Positions 45,595 to 54,141 of a DNA stretch of 64,000 nt are shown in pieces; positions within the stretch are counted from its first letter, which is position 1; the number at the start of each line of letters is the position of its first letter. The stretch comes from Mucilaginibacter phyllosphaerae. Its GTDB lineage: Bacteria; Bacteroidota; Bacteroidia; Sphingobacteriales; Sphingobacteriaceae. The position numbers and the translations under genes are program-made. The stretch is taken from positions 372,001 to 436,000 of the forward strand of contig NZ_SNQG01000002.1 in assembly GCF_004378255.1 (NCBI RefSeq), read 5' to 3'. The notes below the pieces were generated by a model. The model was given only the letters and a program-made list of their open reading frames with translations. It did not search any database and was not told the origin of the DNA.

Positions 45595-46182
45595 TCAGAT
45601 CACTTGTGCCTCAATTTCTGTTTTAAGCATTTTAATTATGGTATGTAAATGATCATTATTACCCATAACGCGGGCAATCAACACAGCGCCTTCTATCATG
45701 GTAAATAGTTTTATAGCAAATTCTTTGGCATTCCACGAAGCATGAAACTCACCATTGCCAACACCCTCTGTAATGATGTTGGTAATCCGGTTAACCGACC
45801 ATTCCATCCCCTTTTTTACTTTTTGATTAATGATGGAATTGGTATCATCCGCTTCGGTACCAAAATTTATCATGGGGCAGCCGCCTTTCAGGGGTGGGTT
45901 TTCCGGGCTGCTCAAAAAATCCAGGTAGGCAAACAGTTTGCCTTTGGCTGTTTTATGCTTGCTTACGGCAGCTGTTATTTTATCACCTAATGTATTCAGG
46001 CAATAATCAACCACGGCATGGGCTAACGCTTCCTTACTTTCAAAATGGCCGTATAAACCGCCTTTAGCCATTTTGGTGGCTTCCATAATATCGCTCATGG
46101 CCGTGCCCGCAACACCTTTGGTGTTAAACAGCGGGGCTGCTTGCTCTATAATAAATTGACGGGTTCTTTCTGCTTTTGTCAT
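45595..46182 (-). CDS. TetR family repressor of the SDR pair
   Basis: Start taken at ATG 46182 (MTKAERTRQFI), the usual TetR opening; the frame runs 17 codons further but crosses the operator. 195 aa. Helix-turn-helix: AMSDIMEATKMAKGGLYGHF followed by ESKEALAHAVVDYC. The C-terminal domain contains GGCPMINFGTEADD, and a Cys in this position is common in YcnC/TetR_C_16-like members that sense electrophiles. Palindromes lie 27 bases upstream of this gene and before the SDR gene, so it probably represses both and is released by a reactive compound. The sensing mode is inference. Confidence 0.92.
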   Translation of the reverse strand: MTKAERTRQFIIEQAAPLFNTKGVAGTAMSDIMEATKMAKGGLYGHFESKEALAHAVVDYCLNTLGDKITAAVSKHKTAKGKLFAYLDFLSSPENPPLKGGCPMINFGTEADDTNSIINQKVKKGMEWSVNRITNIITEGVGNGEFHASWNAKEFAIKLFTMIEGAVLIARVMGNNDHLHTIIKMLKTEIEAQVI

Positions 46183-46208
46183 AGCCTGATTGTTTCGACA
46201 CTGCAAAT

Positions 46209-46226
46209 ATAGACCGAACGGTCTTA
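46209..46226 (-). promoter_or_regulatory. TetR operator before tetR
   Basis: ATAGACCG-AA-CGGTCTTA (plus strand) shares the GACCG-N2-CGGTC core with the site before the SDR gene, differing in one flank base. It is immediately upstream of the chosen tetR start. Confidence 0.72.
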
Positions 46227-46333
46227 AATGCAAGTCGCTTTAATATAAATGTTAATGTAATGACAATGTGACGGAGCGCTCGGTTAAACCCTGCGGGCGT
46301 AATTGCTGTCATACCATCAAAATAAATTAAAAC

Positions 46334-47026
46334 ATGAAAAAGATATTATTGATGATAACCTTCCTGGCAGGTACAGCGGTATTTGCCCAGGCACAAACCC
46401 AAAGGGTACACAAAACTCCAGAGCAGAAAGCCGAGCATAGAACAGCGATGTTAACTAAGAACCTGGCGCTGTCTGCAGATCAGTCTGCAAAAGTAAAGGC
46501 CATTTTCGCTAAAAGTGCTGCCAGTATGGATAGCCTGAAAGCAACTAAAGGCACAGACCGTAAAGCAACCATGCAAAGCCGCAAAGCTATTATGGCCAAT
46601 ACTGATGCCGGCTTAAAAACAGTATTGAATGCCGACCAGCAAACAAAGTACGCAGCTTTAAAAGCAAATTTTAAAGGCAGGATGCATGGTAACCGCGGCG
46701 ACCGTAAAGCGGTAGCACCGGCGCAAAAAGCACAGCGGATGTCGAAAGTGTTGCAGCAAAAATTAAGCTTATCTGAGGACCAGTATGCTAAGGTGAACAC
46801 GATTTTATTAAAACGTGCTACGCAGATGGATAGCTTAAAAGCAAACCGATCAACAACCGACCGTAAAGCAAACCACCAGAGCCGTAAAGCTATATTAACG
46901 CAAACAGACGGTGAATTGAAAGCAGTTTTTACTGCAGACCAGTTAAAGAACTATACGGAGCTTAAAGCCCAGATGAAAGAAAAGATGAAGAACAGGAGAG
47001 GCCCTAAAGCCCCAACTGCCGGATAA
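46334..47026 (+). CDS. Spy/CpxP-like exported protein with internal duplication
   Basis: 230 aa. Signal peptide (1-20, AQAQ) then two homologous helical units of about 90 residues: MLTKNLALSADQSAKVKAIF...MDSLKA...RKATMQSRKAIM...VLNADQQTKYAALK and the second, VLQQKLSLSEDQYAKVNTIL...MDSLKA...RKANHQSRKAIL...VFTADQLKNYTELK. The L(S/T)xxQ wording is that of Spy/LTXXQ periplasmic chaperone-like proteins; the charge is strongly basic. It may bind unfolded proteins under envelope stress. Monocistronic with its own terminator. Confidence 0.85.
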   Translation: MKKILLMITFLAGTAVFAQAQTQRVHKTPEQKAEHRTAMLTKNLALSADQSAKVKAIFAKSAASMDSLKATKGTDRKATMQSRKAIMANTDAGLKTVLNADQQTKYAALKANFKGRMHGNRGDRKAVAPAQKAQRMSKVLQQKLSLSEDQYAKVNTILLKRATQMDSLKANRSTTDRKANHQSRKAILTQTDGELKAVFTADQLKNYTELKAQMKEKMKNRRGPKAPTAG

Positions 47027-47051
47027 TTTTTTGTGAGTGATTGAGTGATGA

Positions 47052-47087
47052 AACGGGTGGCCATTTATGGTTGCCCGTTTTTTTTTG
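47052..47087 (+). terminator. Intrinsic terminator after the Spy-like gene
   Basis: AACGGG and CCCGTT with an inner GGCCA/TGG pairing form the stem, followed by eight T. Confidence 0.78.
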
Positions 47088-47182
47088 CGGTATGTCGCTA
47101 ATAGCCCTTAAATAGTCGTTTATATACTTCATTAGGTTTCATCAATGATGTAAATTTGTTTATACCATTAAAAAATAGCACG

Positions 47183-47407
47183 ATGTCATTCCAGGCATAC
47201 TTAACAACCATCAAACAAAAAACGGGTAAAGGCCCGGCAGATTTTAGGGCTATGGCTGCCGAAAAGGGTTTCACCAAAAATGGCGAACTGGCTGTTAAAG
47301 CCAGCGATATCACCAACTGGCTTAAAACAGATTTTGAATTAGGCCACGGCCATGCTATGGCTATTTATGCCCTGCTAAAAGGCATCAAAAATGAGGATAG
47401 CGTATAA
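47183..47407 (+). CDS. DUF4287 small protein
   Basis: Start at ATG 47183; 74 aa. The text MSFQAYLTTIKQKTGKGPADF, KGFTKNGELAVKASDITNWLK and FELGHGHAMAIYALLKG is that of DUF4287, a small helical domain often fused to or encoded near DUF5655/YdhG-like proteins. The GHGHAMAI stretch is the family's most conserved part. Role unknown. The gene is convergent with the ThuA gene, 5 bases apart, without a clear hairpin between. Confidence 0.85.
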   Translation: MSFQAYLTTIKQKTGKGPADFRAMAAEKGFTKNGELAVKASDITNWLKTDFELGHGHAMAIYALLKGIKNEDSV

Positions 47408-47412
47408 TATAG

Positions 47413-48252
47413 TTACTTTGAGCCGCCCAGCCATAGCAGGGCATTTAAGATGAGTTTATCTTCTGCGGGGTTACCAAAGGTGTGCGACAGATCTTTATTA
47501 GTGTGGTGCTCGTAGTCAATATCGTTATGGCCCATGTTAAAGTAGATCATTTTGTAGTTTTTGTTGGTCCAAACCACCGGGTAATAACCGCTATGCCAGA
47601 TCTCGCTTTGCTTGGGGCCTGTACCTAATGGAAAGCTTGCCGGGTCTATCGATGCCATGATTTGGATATCGGGATTCTTGGTTAAATCTTTTTCCCAGCG
47701 GTACCATTCATTTGGCGATGCCTTAAAGGTTGCTGCCTGCCCTTTCATGGCTGGGTGAGCACTGTTTTCTACCTTTAAAACGGCTGATGTAGGCCGCCAG
47801 GTGTTGCTGCCATATTGGCCAGAACCCAAAAAGGTATTATGGTACCAATCCCAGTTTTGCGGCACGGCAGATTGATTTAAGGCAAACGCCGCAAAGTGGA
47901 ACCCCATCCAGGCGCCGCCGCTCTTCATGTATTTTTCAAATGCCGCGCGTTGTAAGGGATCTTCCGGGCGGGTATCTAAAAATATCACCACTTGATAGTT
48001 TGCCAGGTAATTAGTGTTAAGGTTGCCCCAGTTATTGGTAGCATCATAAGTAAAATTATACTTTTTGGCCATTGCCGGGAACCATTTACCCGCCTCTTGC
48101 ACAAAGCTGATATGGGCCTGGTCTTCCTTACCGGTATAAAAAGCGATCACTTTAAATTGAGGTGCAGAAGCATTTTGTGCTGATGCCGCTTGTGTAAAAT
48201 AGAGGCATACAAGGCAAAATACAAATGTTTTTAGGCTGGTAAAATAAAACAT
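47413..48252 (-). CDS. Exported ThuA-domain protein
   Basis: 279 aa with a signal peptide (1-25). The ThuA fold (class I glutamine amidotransferase-like) is recognisable: KVIAFYTGKEDQAHISFVQ, YQVVIFLDTRPEDPLQRAAFEKYMKSGGAWMGFHFAA, PNEWYRWE, and IYFNMGHNDIDYEHH near the end. ThuA proteins are linked with trehalose and other sugar conversion (3-keto sugars), and exported copies are abundant in Bacteroidota. The usual Cys of amidotransferases is absent in GFHFAAFAL, where His is present. Substrate unknown; no sugar enzyme lies next to it. Confidence 0.9.
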   Translation of the reverse strand: MFYFTSLKTFVFCLVCLYFTQAASAQNASAPQFKVIAFYTGKEDQAHISFVQEAGKWFPAMAKKYNFTYDATNNWGNLNTNYLANYQVVIFLDTRPEDPLQRAAFEKYMKSGGAWMGFHFAAFALNQSAVPQNWDWYHNTFLGSGQYGSNTWRPTSAVLKVENSAHPAMKGQAATFKASPNEWYRWEKDLTKNPDIQIMASIDPASFPLGTGPKQSEIWHSGYYPVVWTNKNYKMIYFNMGHNDIDYEHHTNKDLSHTFGNPAEDKLILNALLWLGGSK

Positions 48253-48436
48253 AAGGATGGATTTATAATTGGGTAAGGCTAATTTATAGATATGATTTGA
48301 ATTTTATACGCCCCGTTGTAATTTGCTATTGCCACATAAATGGTTAATATAAACTCTAAATTGCATAAGGCATAAACAAGTTCTGTTTTATATTGTCTGA
48401 TATAAATAAGTGATTATTTCCATAACTGATTTATAT

Positions 48437-49162
48437 ATGGCTACAACAGAGCAACTTGCAAAGCAAATTAAAACCCTGAAAATAATTTTAGGCGTGTTGA
48501 TTGTAATAATTGTAATTTTTGGGATAAAGTTATTCAACACAGGAGAAAGCACCGCTACGGAGCTAACCTTGCAAAGGTTAAATATTGTTGATGGTAACGG
48601 CAAGCTGCGCATGGTTATCAGCAATAAACAAAAGCAGCATCCGGGAATTATTGACGGTAAAACCCTTTCTAAAAGAGAGCGCGACGCCGGGATGATATTT
48701 TTTAACGATGACGGGGACGAATGCGGCGGCCTGATCTATAGCGGTAATAAAAAAGAAGCCGGTATGGCTTACTCTGTAGACCAATTTAAGAACGACCAGA
48801 TTATGCAGTTGCAGTATAGCCAGGATAACGAAGATAAAAAGAGCAAGAGTTACGGGTTTAAACTTTGGGACCGGAGCGACGACTTTACAGCAGGCAGATT
48901 GATCAGTCACTTTGATTCGTTGAATATGAAAGAGGGCACAAAAGCATACCGCGAAGAAGTAGCCCGATTAAAGGCCAAAGGCTACCTGGGTACCGAACGA
49001 TTGTTTTTAGGCAGAAATAAAGCAGGGCAAACAGGCTTATTTTTAAGCGACGGCAAAGGTAGGTTACGTTTAAAAATATTTATCGATAGCTTAAACCGGC
49101 CCTTAATACAAACCCTGGGCGAAAAAGGCGAAGTGATATCAACGTTGAATGGCGCACACTGA
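48437..49162 (+). CDS. Unrecognised membrane-anchored protein (241 aa)
   Basis: Start chosen at ATG 48437. A short N-terminal basic stretch precedes one membrane helix (LKIILGVLIVIIVIFGIKLF, about 15-34); the rest is predicted outside the cytoplasm. The body has beta-rich repeats in which LQRLNIVDGNGKLRMVISN, RDAGMIFFNDDGDECGGLIYSG, RLFLGRNKAGQTGLFLSDGKGRLRLKIF look like related hairpins. Proteins of this layout occur widely in Bacteroidota without known function. Divergent from the ThuA gene; convergent with DUF3037 with only 2 bases between the stops. Confidence 0.8.
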   Translation: MATTEQLAKQIKTLKIILGVLIVIIVIFGIKLFNTGESTATELTLQRLNIVDGNGKLRMVISNKQKQHPGIIDGKTLSKRERDAGMIFFNDDGDECGGLIYSGNKKEAGMAYSVDQFKNDQIMQLQYSQDNEDKKSKSYGFKLWDRSDDFTAGRLISHFDSLNMKEGTKAYREEVARLKAKGYLGTERLFLGRNKAGQTGLFLSDGKGRLRLKIFIDSLNRPLIQTLGEKGEVISTLNGAH

Positions 49163-49164
49163 TG

Positions 49165-49551
49165 TTACTGCAAAACCAATTGATTATATAAGCGGCCAAG
49201 CGTATCATCGCCATTACCGCAAAAACCAGGATGCACTTTTGAGGTTTGCACTACCGTACTGCGTGTAGCCGTTAACCACCTGAAACGCGATGCAGCATCC
49301 AGCTCGCCTATTGGCCCGGCATCTATACCGCCAAGGGCTATCCGCTGAAACGAGCGCAGGTTTTCTTCCAACGCCTCCATATCCAGTTCTTTGGCGAATA
49401 CCTGCAGGCGTTCCCTGTCAAGATGATACAGCATCTTTAAAAATTTTTGTTTGCTGCATAGCAGTATCACCCCTACGTTCAGAAACTCCTCGCGCTCTAC
49501 CCTGGGCACAACGCGTATTACGGCGTACTCAAATAAGTGCTTGTCTTGCAT
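49165..49551 (-). CDS. DUF3037 protein
   Basis: 128 aa. HLFEYAVIRVVPRVEREEFLNVGVILLCSKQKFL is the diagnostic opening of DUF3037, and SRFRWLTATRSTVVQTSKVHPGFC is its second conserved block. The start overlaps the end of the HipA-like kinase gene by 23 bases, an association seen in many bacteria. It may be a partner or substrate of the kinase. No catalytic residues can be named. Confidence 0.88.
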   Translation of the reverse strand: MQDKHLFEYAVIRVVPRVEREEFLNVGVILLCSKQKFLKMLYHLDRERLQVFAKELDMEALEENLRSFQRIALGGIDAGPIGELDAASRFRWLTATRSTVVQTSKVHPGFCGNGDDTLGRLYNQLVLQ

Positions 49552-50323
49552 TTTGCGCTTCGGTTACAAAAATATTCGAGTTAGCTAATCGGGTGTTCAG
49601 AAATTTGGCGTAGATCTGCCGCTGTTCATCTTCTGTTTCAAAAGAGCGGTCGGTTAACCAGGCATCGGGTATCAGGTTAACAACATCTTGTATAAATCCG
49701 GGGGTTAACAGGGCTTTGAACTTCTGATCGGCGGCCTCCAGTTCGATTGCTTTGCGCAGCAGTACATGGTCTTTTATCTGTACAAAAGGGCGCTTGGCCT
49801 GTTCTTCCCAGTTCTCCATGCTGTGGTGAAAATACAGAGCAGCGCCGTGGTCTATCAGCCAAAGCTCGCGGTTAAACATTAGCATATTGGTGTTACGGGC
49901 GGTGCGGTCTACATTCATCAGCAGGGCGTCCAGCCAAACTATCTGCGATGCCGTTTCTGTGGTTACAAAAGTAACGGTAGGGTCGAACGTAATAGAGCCC
50001 GAAAGGTAATGCAGCGCCAGGTTAAGGCCTACGCTAAATTTAAGCAGGTCTTGTATCTCTTCGTCGGGTTCGGTGCGGCCAAAGGCTTCGTCCAGGTTGG
50101 CAAATACCAGTTCGGGTACCTTAAAGCCAAGTTTCAGGGCTATCTCGCCACCTATCAGGTCGGCAATAAGCGCTTTTGGCCCCTGCCCGGCACCCCTGAA
50201 TTTAAGTACGTACAAAAAACCGTCATCGGCTTCGGCAATGGCAGGCAGCGAGCCGCCCTCGCGCAATGGGGTAACATAGCGGGTAACGTTAACAGTACGT
50301 AATATGGGGGCGGTATCAGCCAT
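49529..50323 (-). CDS. HipA-like Ser/Thr kinase (short form)
   Basis: 264 aa, much shorter than classical HipA (about 440 aa). YVLKFRGAGQGPKALIADLIGGEIALKLG gives the nucleotide-binding Lys and helix; LDALLMNVDRTARNTNML (NxDRxxxN) is the catalytic loop and LWLIDHGAALYF the metal-binding Asp. All key kinase residues are thus present. No HipB-type antitoxin is adjacent; instead DUF3037 overlaps its 3' end. The likely activity is protein phosphorylation, with unknown target; calling it a toxin would be unsupported. Confidence 0.85.
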   Translation of the reverse strand: MADTAPILRTVNVTRYVTPLREGGSLPAIAEADDGFLYVLKFRGAGQGPKALIADLIGGEIALKLGFKVPELVFANLDEAFGRTEPDEEIQDLLKFSVGLNLALHYLSGSITFDPTVTFVTTETASQIVWLDALLMNVDRTARNTNMLMFNRELWLIDHGAALYFHHSMENWEEQAKRPFVQIKDHVLLRKAIELEAADQKFKALLTPGFIQDVVNLIPDAWLTDRSFETEDEQRQIYAKFLNTRLANSNIFVTEAQNARQALI

Positions 50324-50403
50324 GGTTATTTGTTGGCTAATATAGGGATTTATCTGTTGAGGGGGAGGATGCTATTTAAACAGTTACAAGCCGGTAAACA
50401 TCA

Positions 50404-51027
50404 TTACGCATCATTTAACCCTTTGCCATGCAGTATCCGGGGAATCTGTTTTGCAATTCTTTCCTGGCGGGTTTTAGATTGCTTGGGAGTAGCAAAATGC
50501 AACAGATATGCCCTTTGCCGCCCCGGTGTTAAAGCTTCAAATGCGGTTTTAAGGGTGGGCATTTCATCCAGCTTATGCTTAAATTCTTCGGGTATGCTAA
50601 ACGCCGCGGTATTTTTCATTGCTACTTTTAACCCTGCTTTTTCCACCTCAACAGCTTCAAAAATATGGGCTTTAAGCATGGCTTTTCTTTCAGTTATTTC
50701 TTCAATACCGGTAAACCTTATCTGGCGGGCGGCCTGTACATTTTCTGTTTGTTGCACCAGTATCCCGTTGGTATTATTTAACAGCGCACCTTTAAAAAAT
50801 AAAAGCGCGCAGTAATCTTTAAATACATGTATCAGTACAATATTACTTTGTGCATGGGTGTAGCAGGGGCAGCCCCACTTCAATTCTTCGGTAAGCCCGC
50901 AGGCAAGTACAATTGTTCTTAATTGCGCAATCTCTTGCTGCCATTTTTGGGCTTTATTAAAATAAAAATCAACCTTCGGGTTCATGGCGGCTGCTTGTTG
51001 GGGTAATAAAATGGTTTTTTTATCCAA
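50404..51027 (-). CDS. YdeI/OmpD-associated family protein (DUF1801-like)
   Basis: 207 aa. N-terminal DUF1801-type domain (YFNKAQKWQQEIAQLRTIVLACGLTEELKWGCPCYTHAQSNIVLIHVFKDYCALLFFKGA) and a C-terminal OmdA helical domain (IPEEFKHKLDEMPTLKTAFEALTPGRQRAYLLHFATPKQSKTRQERIAKQIPRILHGKG). Such proteins are small cytoplasmic, iron/antimicrobial-response-associated in some species but have no settled function. Monocistronic as far as I can see. Confidence 0.9.
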   Translation of the reverse strand: MDKKTILLPQQAAAMNPKVDFYFNKAQKWQQEIAQLRTIVLACGLTEELKWGCPCYTHAQSNIVLIHVFKDYCALLFFKGALLNNTNGILVQQTENVQAARQIRFTGIEEITERKAMLKAHIFEAVEVEKAGLKVAMKNTAAFSIPEEFKHKLDEMPTLKTAFEALTPGRQRAYLLHFATPKQSKTRQERIAKQIPRILHGKGLNDA

Positions 51028-51142
51028 TGAAATTAAATGCCAAAATACGTTTCGGTTAACAGCGATGCAACTCTAAAAGCAATCAATTTTTTACAAAGCA
51101 AACAAAATAAGTAGTTTAAGTATTTACCTGTAAACTGTTGAT

Positions 51143-53572
51143 ATGCCTAAGTGGTTAAAAATTTCTCTGAAGATATTTGCCGGTCTTGTACTACTCATTG
51201 TACTGATATTGGTTGGTGCTACTTTATACATCACTTTTAATAAAGCCAAAGTGCTTAAAATGGTGAACGAACAGCTTGACAAAAGTGTAGACGGCACCCT
51301 GGTTATTGGCGATATGAAGCCAAACTTTTTTAGGGGTTTCCCGGATGTATCGCTTACGCTGCAAGATGTTATTGTGCGCGATAAGCAATATAGCCGCCAT
51401 CAGCATACCTTACTAAATGCAAAAGATTTTAGCGTATCTATCAATACCATGGCCCTTTTTAAAGGCACGATAGATATTAACCATATCGATATCCGCAGCG
51501 CTGCGATAGATCTGTTTACAGATAGTACCGGGTACAGTAACACGGCGGTTTTTAAAAAGGATAATAAGAAAGTAAAGGATAATCCGTCAGAAAGCAGTTC
51601 ATCTACCCAATTAAAAAAGTTTAGCCTGAGCAATGTTACCTTTACGGTTGACGACCGCAAGGCACACAAGCTTTTTAACTTTGCAGTAAATGAGCTTAAG
51701 GGGAAGATGACCTACCCGGATAGCGGCTGGCGGGCAAATTTCCACCTGGATGTGCTGGCAAAAAGTATGGCCTTTAACAGCCTGCGCGGTAGTTTTATTA
51801 AAAACCAGCAGCTGGAAGGCGATTTTGTTGCCGGTTATAATGAAAAAACCGGTAAGGTAAATATATCGGTACTGCCTTTAAATATCGGCAAAGATCCGTT
51901 TAAGATCAACGCTGTTTTTGCCACTGCTGATAAACCGTCACCGCATTTTACCATCAATATTGTTGCCGACCAGATCATGTGGCGCAGGGCTTCGGCATTG
52001 CTTGCGCCTAATATCACTACCGTGCTAAACCAGTTTAACATCAGCAAACCAATGGATGTTACCTGTAATATCGACGGTAGCTTTGGCGGTACCGATGGCG
52101 GGCCCAAATTGTATGTAACAGCCAAAGTAAAAGATAGCAAAATAACCATTCCGGGTGCCGAACTGGATAGTTGCAGCTTTAATGGTGTGTTTACTAATAA
52201 TTATATAAAAGATAAAGGCTTTGGGGATGATAATTCGGCCATAAAGCTGATAGGGCTAAAGGGTACCTACAACCATTTGCCGTTTACTATTGATACCGGC
52301 AGTATCATAAACCTGGAAAAGCCTATTGCCACGGGTAATTTTAAATCAAACTTCCCGGCGGCAGATCTTAACTATTTTTTGCAGGATGATGTAGCCAAAT
52401 TCAGTAACGGCGAGGCGGATATTAATGTAAGATACACGGCCGATGTGGTTAATTACAAAATAAATAAACCGGTAATCAAAGGGGCCATCCATTTAAAAAA
52501 TACCGACATATATTACCTGCCGCGTAACCTTAAACTTAAAAACAACTCCATATCCTTAAACTTTGTGGGGAATGACCTGGTGCTGAATAACATTAGGCTG
52601 CAAACCGGGCAAAGCATCGTTAATATGGAGGGGAGGGTAAACAATTTTTTGAACCTGTATTATAACGCCCCCGAAAAGATCTTACTTACCTGGCAGATAC
52701 GCAGCCCCGAATTGCATTTAGCAGAGTTTTTGGGCTTTTTAGCACAGCGTAAAACTGCGCCTGCCAAAAAAAGCCAGGCTAACAGCGGCAACGTGGTAGA
52801 CCAATTGAGCAATGTGCTGGCACGCGGCAAAGCCGAAATGCATTTGAAAGTAAATAAGGTGTATTACCGCAAATTTTTGGCTACAGATGCCACTGCCGAC
52901 CTGCTGACAACGGATGATGGTATTATTATACAGAACGTTGGTTTAAAGCATGCAAACGGATATTTGAAGATGAACGGTAAAATGATGCAGGGAAATTCGT
53001 TAAACAGGTTTGCTTTAAATACGGTGGTAAGCAATGTAAACATGCGCGAGTTTTTTATGGCTTTTAACAATTTTGGTTTAAAAGATTTTACTTACGAAAA
53101 CTTAAAAGGGTATCTGTCTGCCAAAACAAGTATAACCGGTGGTGTAACCGATGCCGGCGACCTGGTGCCGCGCTCCCTGAATGGAAATTTAGACCTTAGC
53201 CTGCGTAACGCTGCTTTAATTGATTTTAAACCATTGGTGAATGTGGGCAGGTTTGCGTTCCCTTTCAGGGATGTAAAAAACATATCTATCCCCAAGCTGG
53301 ACGGGCACTTTGTTGTTAATGGCGATATGATCACTATAAAACCTTTGGAGATAAGCAGCAGCGTGTTAAATATTGATGTGGCTGGTGTTTATGGCTTAAC
53401 CAAAGGCACTGATATTGCATTGGATATACCGCTGCGCAACCCGGGCAAGGATAGCCTGATAACTGATAAAGCCGAATTAGCTAAAAAACGTTACAAGGGT
53501 ATTGTACTGCACATCCGCGCACACGAAGAGAACGGCAAAATGAAGATAGGCTGGAACAAGAATCACAAATAA
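51143..53572 (+). CDS. AsmA-family envelope protein
   Basis: 809 aa. One N-terminal membrane helix (about 6-29, IFAGLVLLIVLILVGATLYI) anchors a long periplasmic beta-rich body. The opening VNEQLDKSVDGTLVIGDMKPNFFRGFPDVSLTLQDVIVRD is the AsmA_N signature and LNGNLDLSLRNAALIDFKPL...DGHFVVNGDMITIKPLEISSSVLNIDVAGVYGL is the AsmA_2 C-terminal region. AsmA-like proteins form grooved bridges thought to carry phospholipids between membranes. Length is normal for Bacteroidota members. Monocistronic. Confidence 0.9.
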   Translation: MPKWLKISLKIFAGLVLLIVLILVGATLYITFNKAKVLKMVNEQLDKSVDGTLVIGDMKPNFFRGFPDVSLTLQDVIVRDKQYSRHQHTLLNAKDFSVSINTMALFKGTIDINHIDIRSAAIDLFTDSTGYSNTAVFKKDNKKVKDNPSESSSSTQLKKFSLSNVTFTVDDRKAHKLFNFAVNELKGKMTYPDSGWRANFHLDVLAKSMAFNSLRGSFIKNQQLEGDFVAGYNEKTGKVNISVLPLNIGKDPFKINAVFATADKPSPHFTINIVADQIMWRRASALLAPNITTVLNQFNISKPMDVTCNIDGSFGGTDGGPKLYVTAKVKDSKITIPGAELDSCSFNGVFTNNYIKDKGFGDDNSAIKLIGLKGTYNHLPFTIDTGSIINLEKPIATGNFKSNFPAADLNYFLQDDVAKFSNGEADINVRYTADVVNYKINKPVIKGAIHLKNTDIYYLPRNLKLKNNSISLNFVGNDLVLNNIRLQTGQSIVNMEGRVNNFLNLYYNAPEKILLTWQIRSPELHLAEFLGFLAQRKTAPAKKSQANSGNVVDQLSNVLARGKAEMHLKVNKVYYRKFLATDATADLLTTDDGIIIQNVGLKHANGYLKMNGKMMQGNSLNRFALNTVVSNVNMREFFMAFNNFGLKDFTYENLKGYLSAKTSITGGVTDAGDLVPRSLNGNLDLSLRNAALIDFKPLVNVGRFAFPFRDVKNISIPKLDGHFVVNGDMITIKPLEISSSVLNIDVAGVYGLTKGTDIALDIPLRNPGKDSLITDKAELAKKRYKGIVLHIRAHEENGKMKIGWNKNHK

Positions 53573-53608
53573 CGGTTAGCCGTATAGATATACGTTAATG
53601 GTTACTGA

Positions 53609-53998
53609 TTATAGTTGCCTGCTGTTTTTGACGCGCCGGCTATCATAAACGTGATTTATCGTTAATACAGCTATAAGTATCACCAGCCCAAAAAACTCCC
53701 GGCTTTCTTCTATCCAGGGTTTTTGAGCCTGCATGGTTTGTACCATACTTTCGGCATGGTGCTGCGTTAGCCAGCTAAGTACACCGGTTTTATCAAAAAA
53801 CAGGTAAGCTGCGTATGCCGAATAAATAGCTATACCGAACAGGTAAGCTTTTGGGTAAAACCTGCCTTTAAATGCCATGTAACACAGGGCCGCGCTATAC
53901 AGGTAAATAGGCATCCAGATATAAGGGTCGGGGTCGTTATATTGTAATGCGGCAAATGCAATAAATAAAACGGCGAAGATGAGGTTAAAAGCTTTCAT
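53609..53998 (-). CDS. TMEM220-like small membrane protein
   Basis: 129 aa with four hydrophobic helices. LQYNDPDPYIWMPIYLYSAALC is the recognition block of the TMEM220 family. The last loop carries EESREFFGLVILI. No function is known. It is convergent with the AsmA gene. Confidence 0.82.
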   Translation of the reverse strand: MKAFNLIFAVLFIAFAALQYNDPDPYIWMPIYLYSAALCYMAFKGRFYPKAYLFGIAIYSAYAAYLFFDKTGVLSWLTQHHAESMVQTMQAQKPWIEESREFFGLVILIAVLTINHVYDSRRVKNSRQL

Positions 53999-54070
53999 AG
54001 CAGTTATTTATGAACATGAATTGAATACGTTCAAAAATATTCTTTATCGTTTCACATCAAAATTTTATCA

Positions 54071-54103
54071 CAAAAAAACAGCGATAGGAAAACCTATCGC
54101 TGT
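54071..54103 (-). terminator. Intrinsic terminator of the rplY transcript
   Basis: ACAGCGATAGG-AAAA-CCTATCGCTGT is a perfect 11-bp stem; on the minus strand it is followed by seven T. It lies 39 bases after the L25 stop. Confidence 0.88.
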
Positions 54104-54141
54104 AATGAGTGTAATTACACCATAACCGGTATTACTACAAA

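Noticed and set aside
49165..50323. HipBA toxin-antitoxin system
   Set aside because: No HipB-like DNA-binding protein adjoins the kinase; the partner is DUF3037, and the kinase is shorter than HipA.
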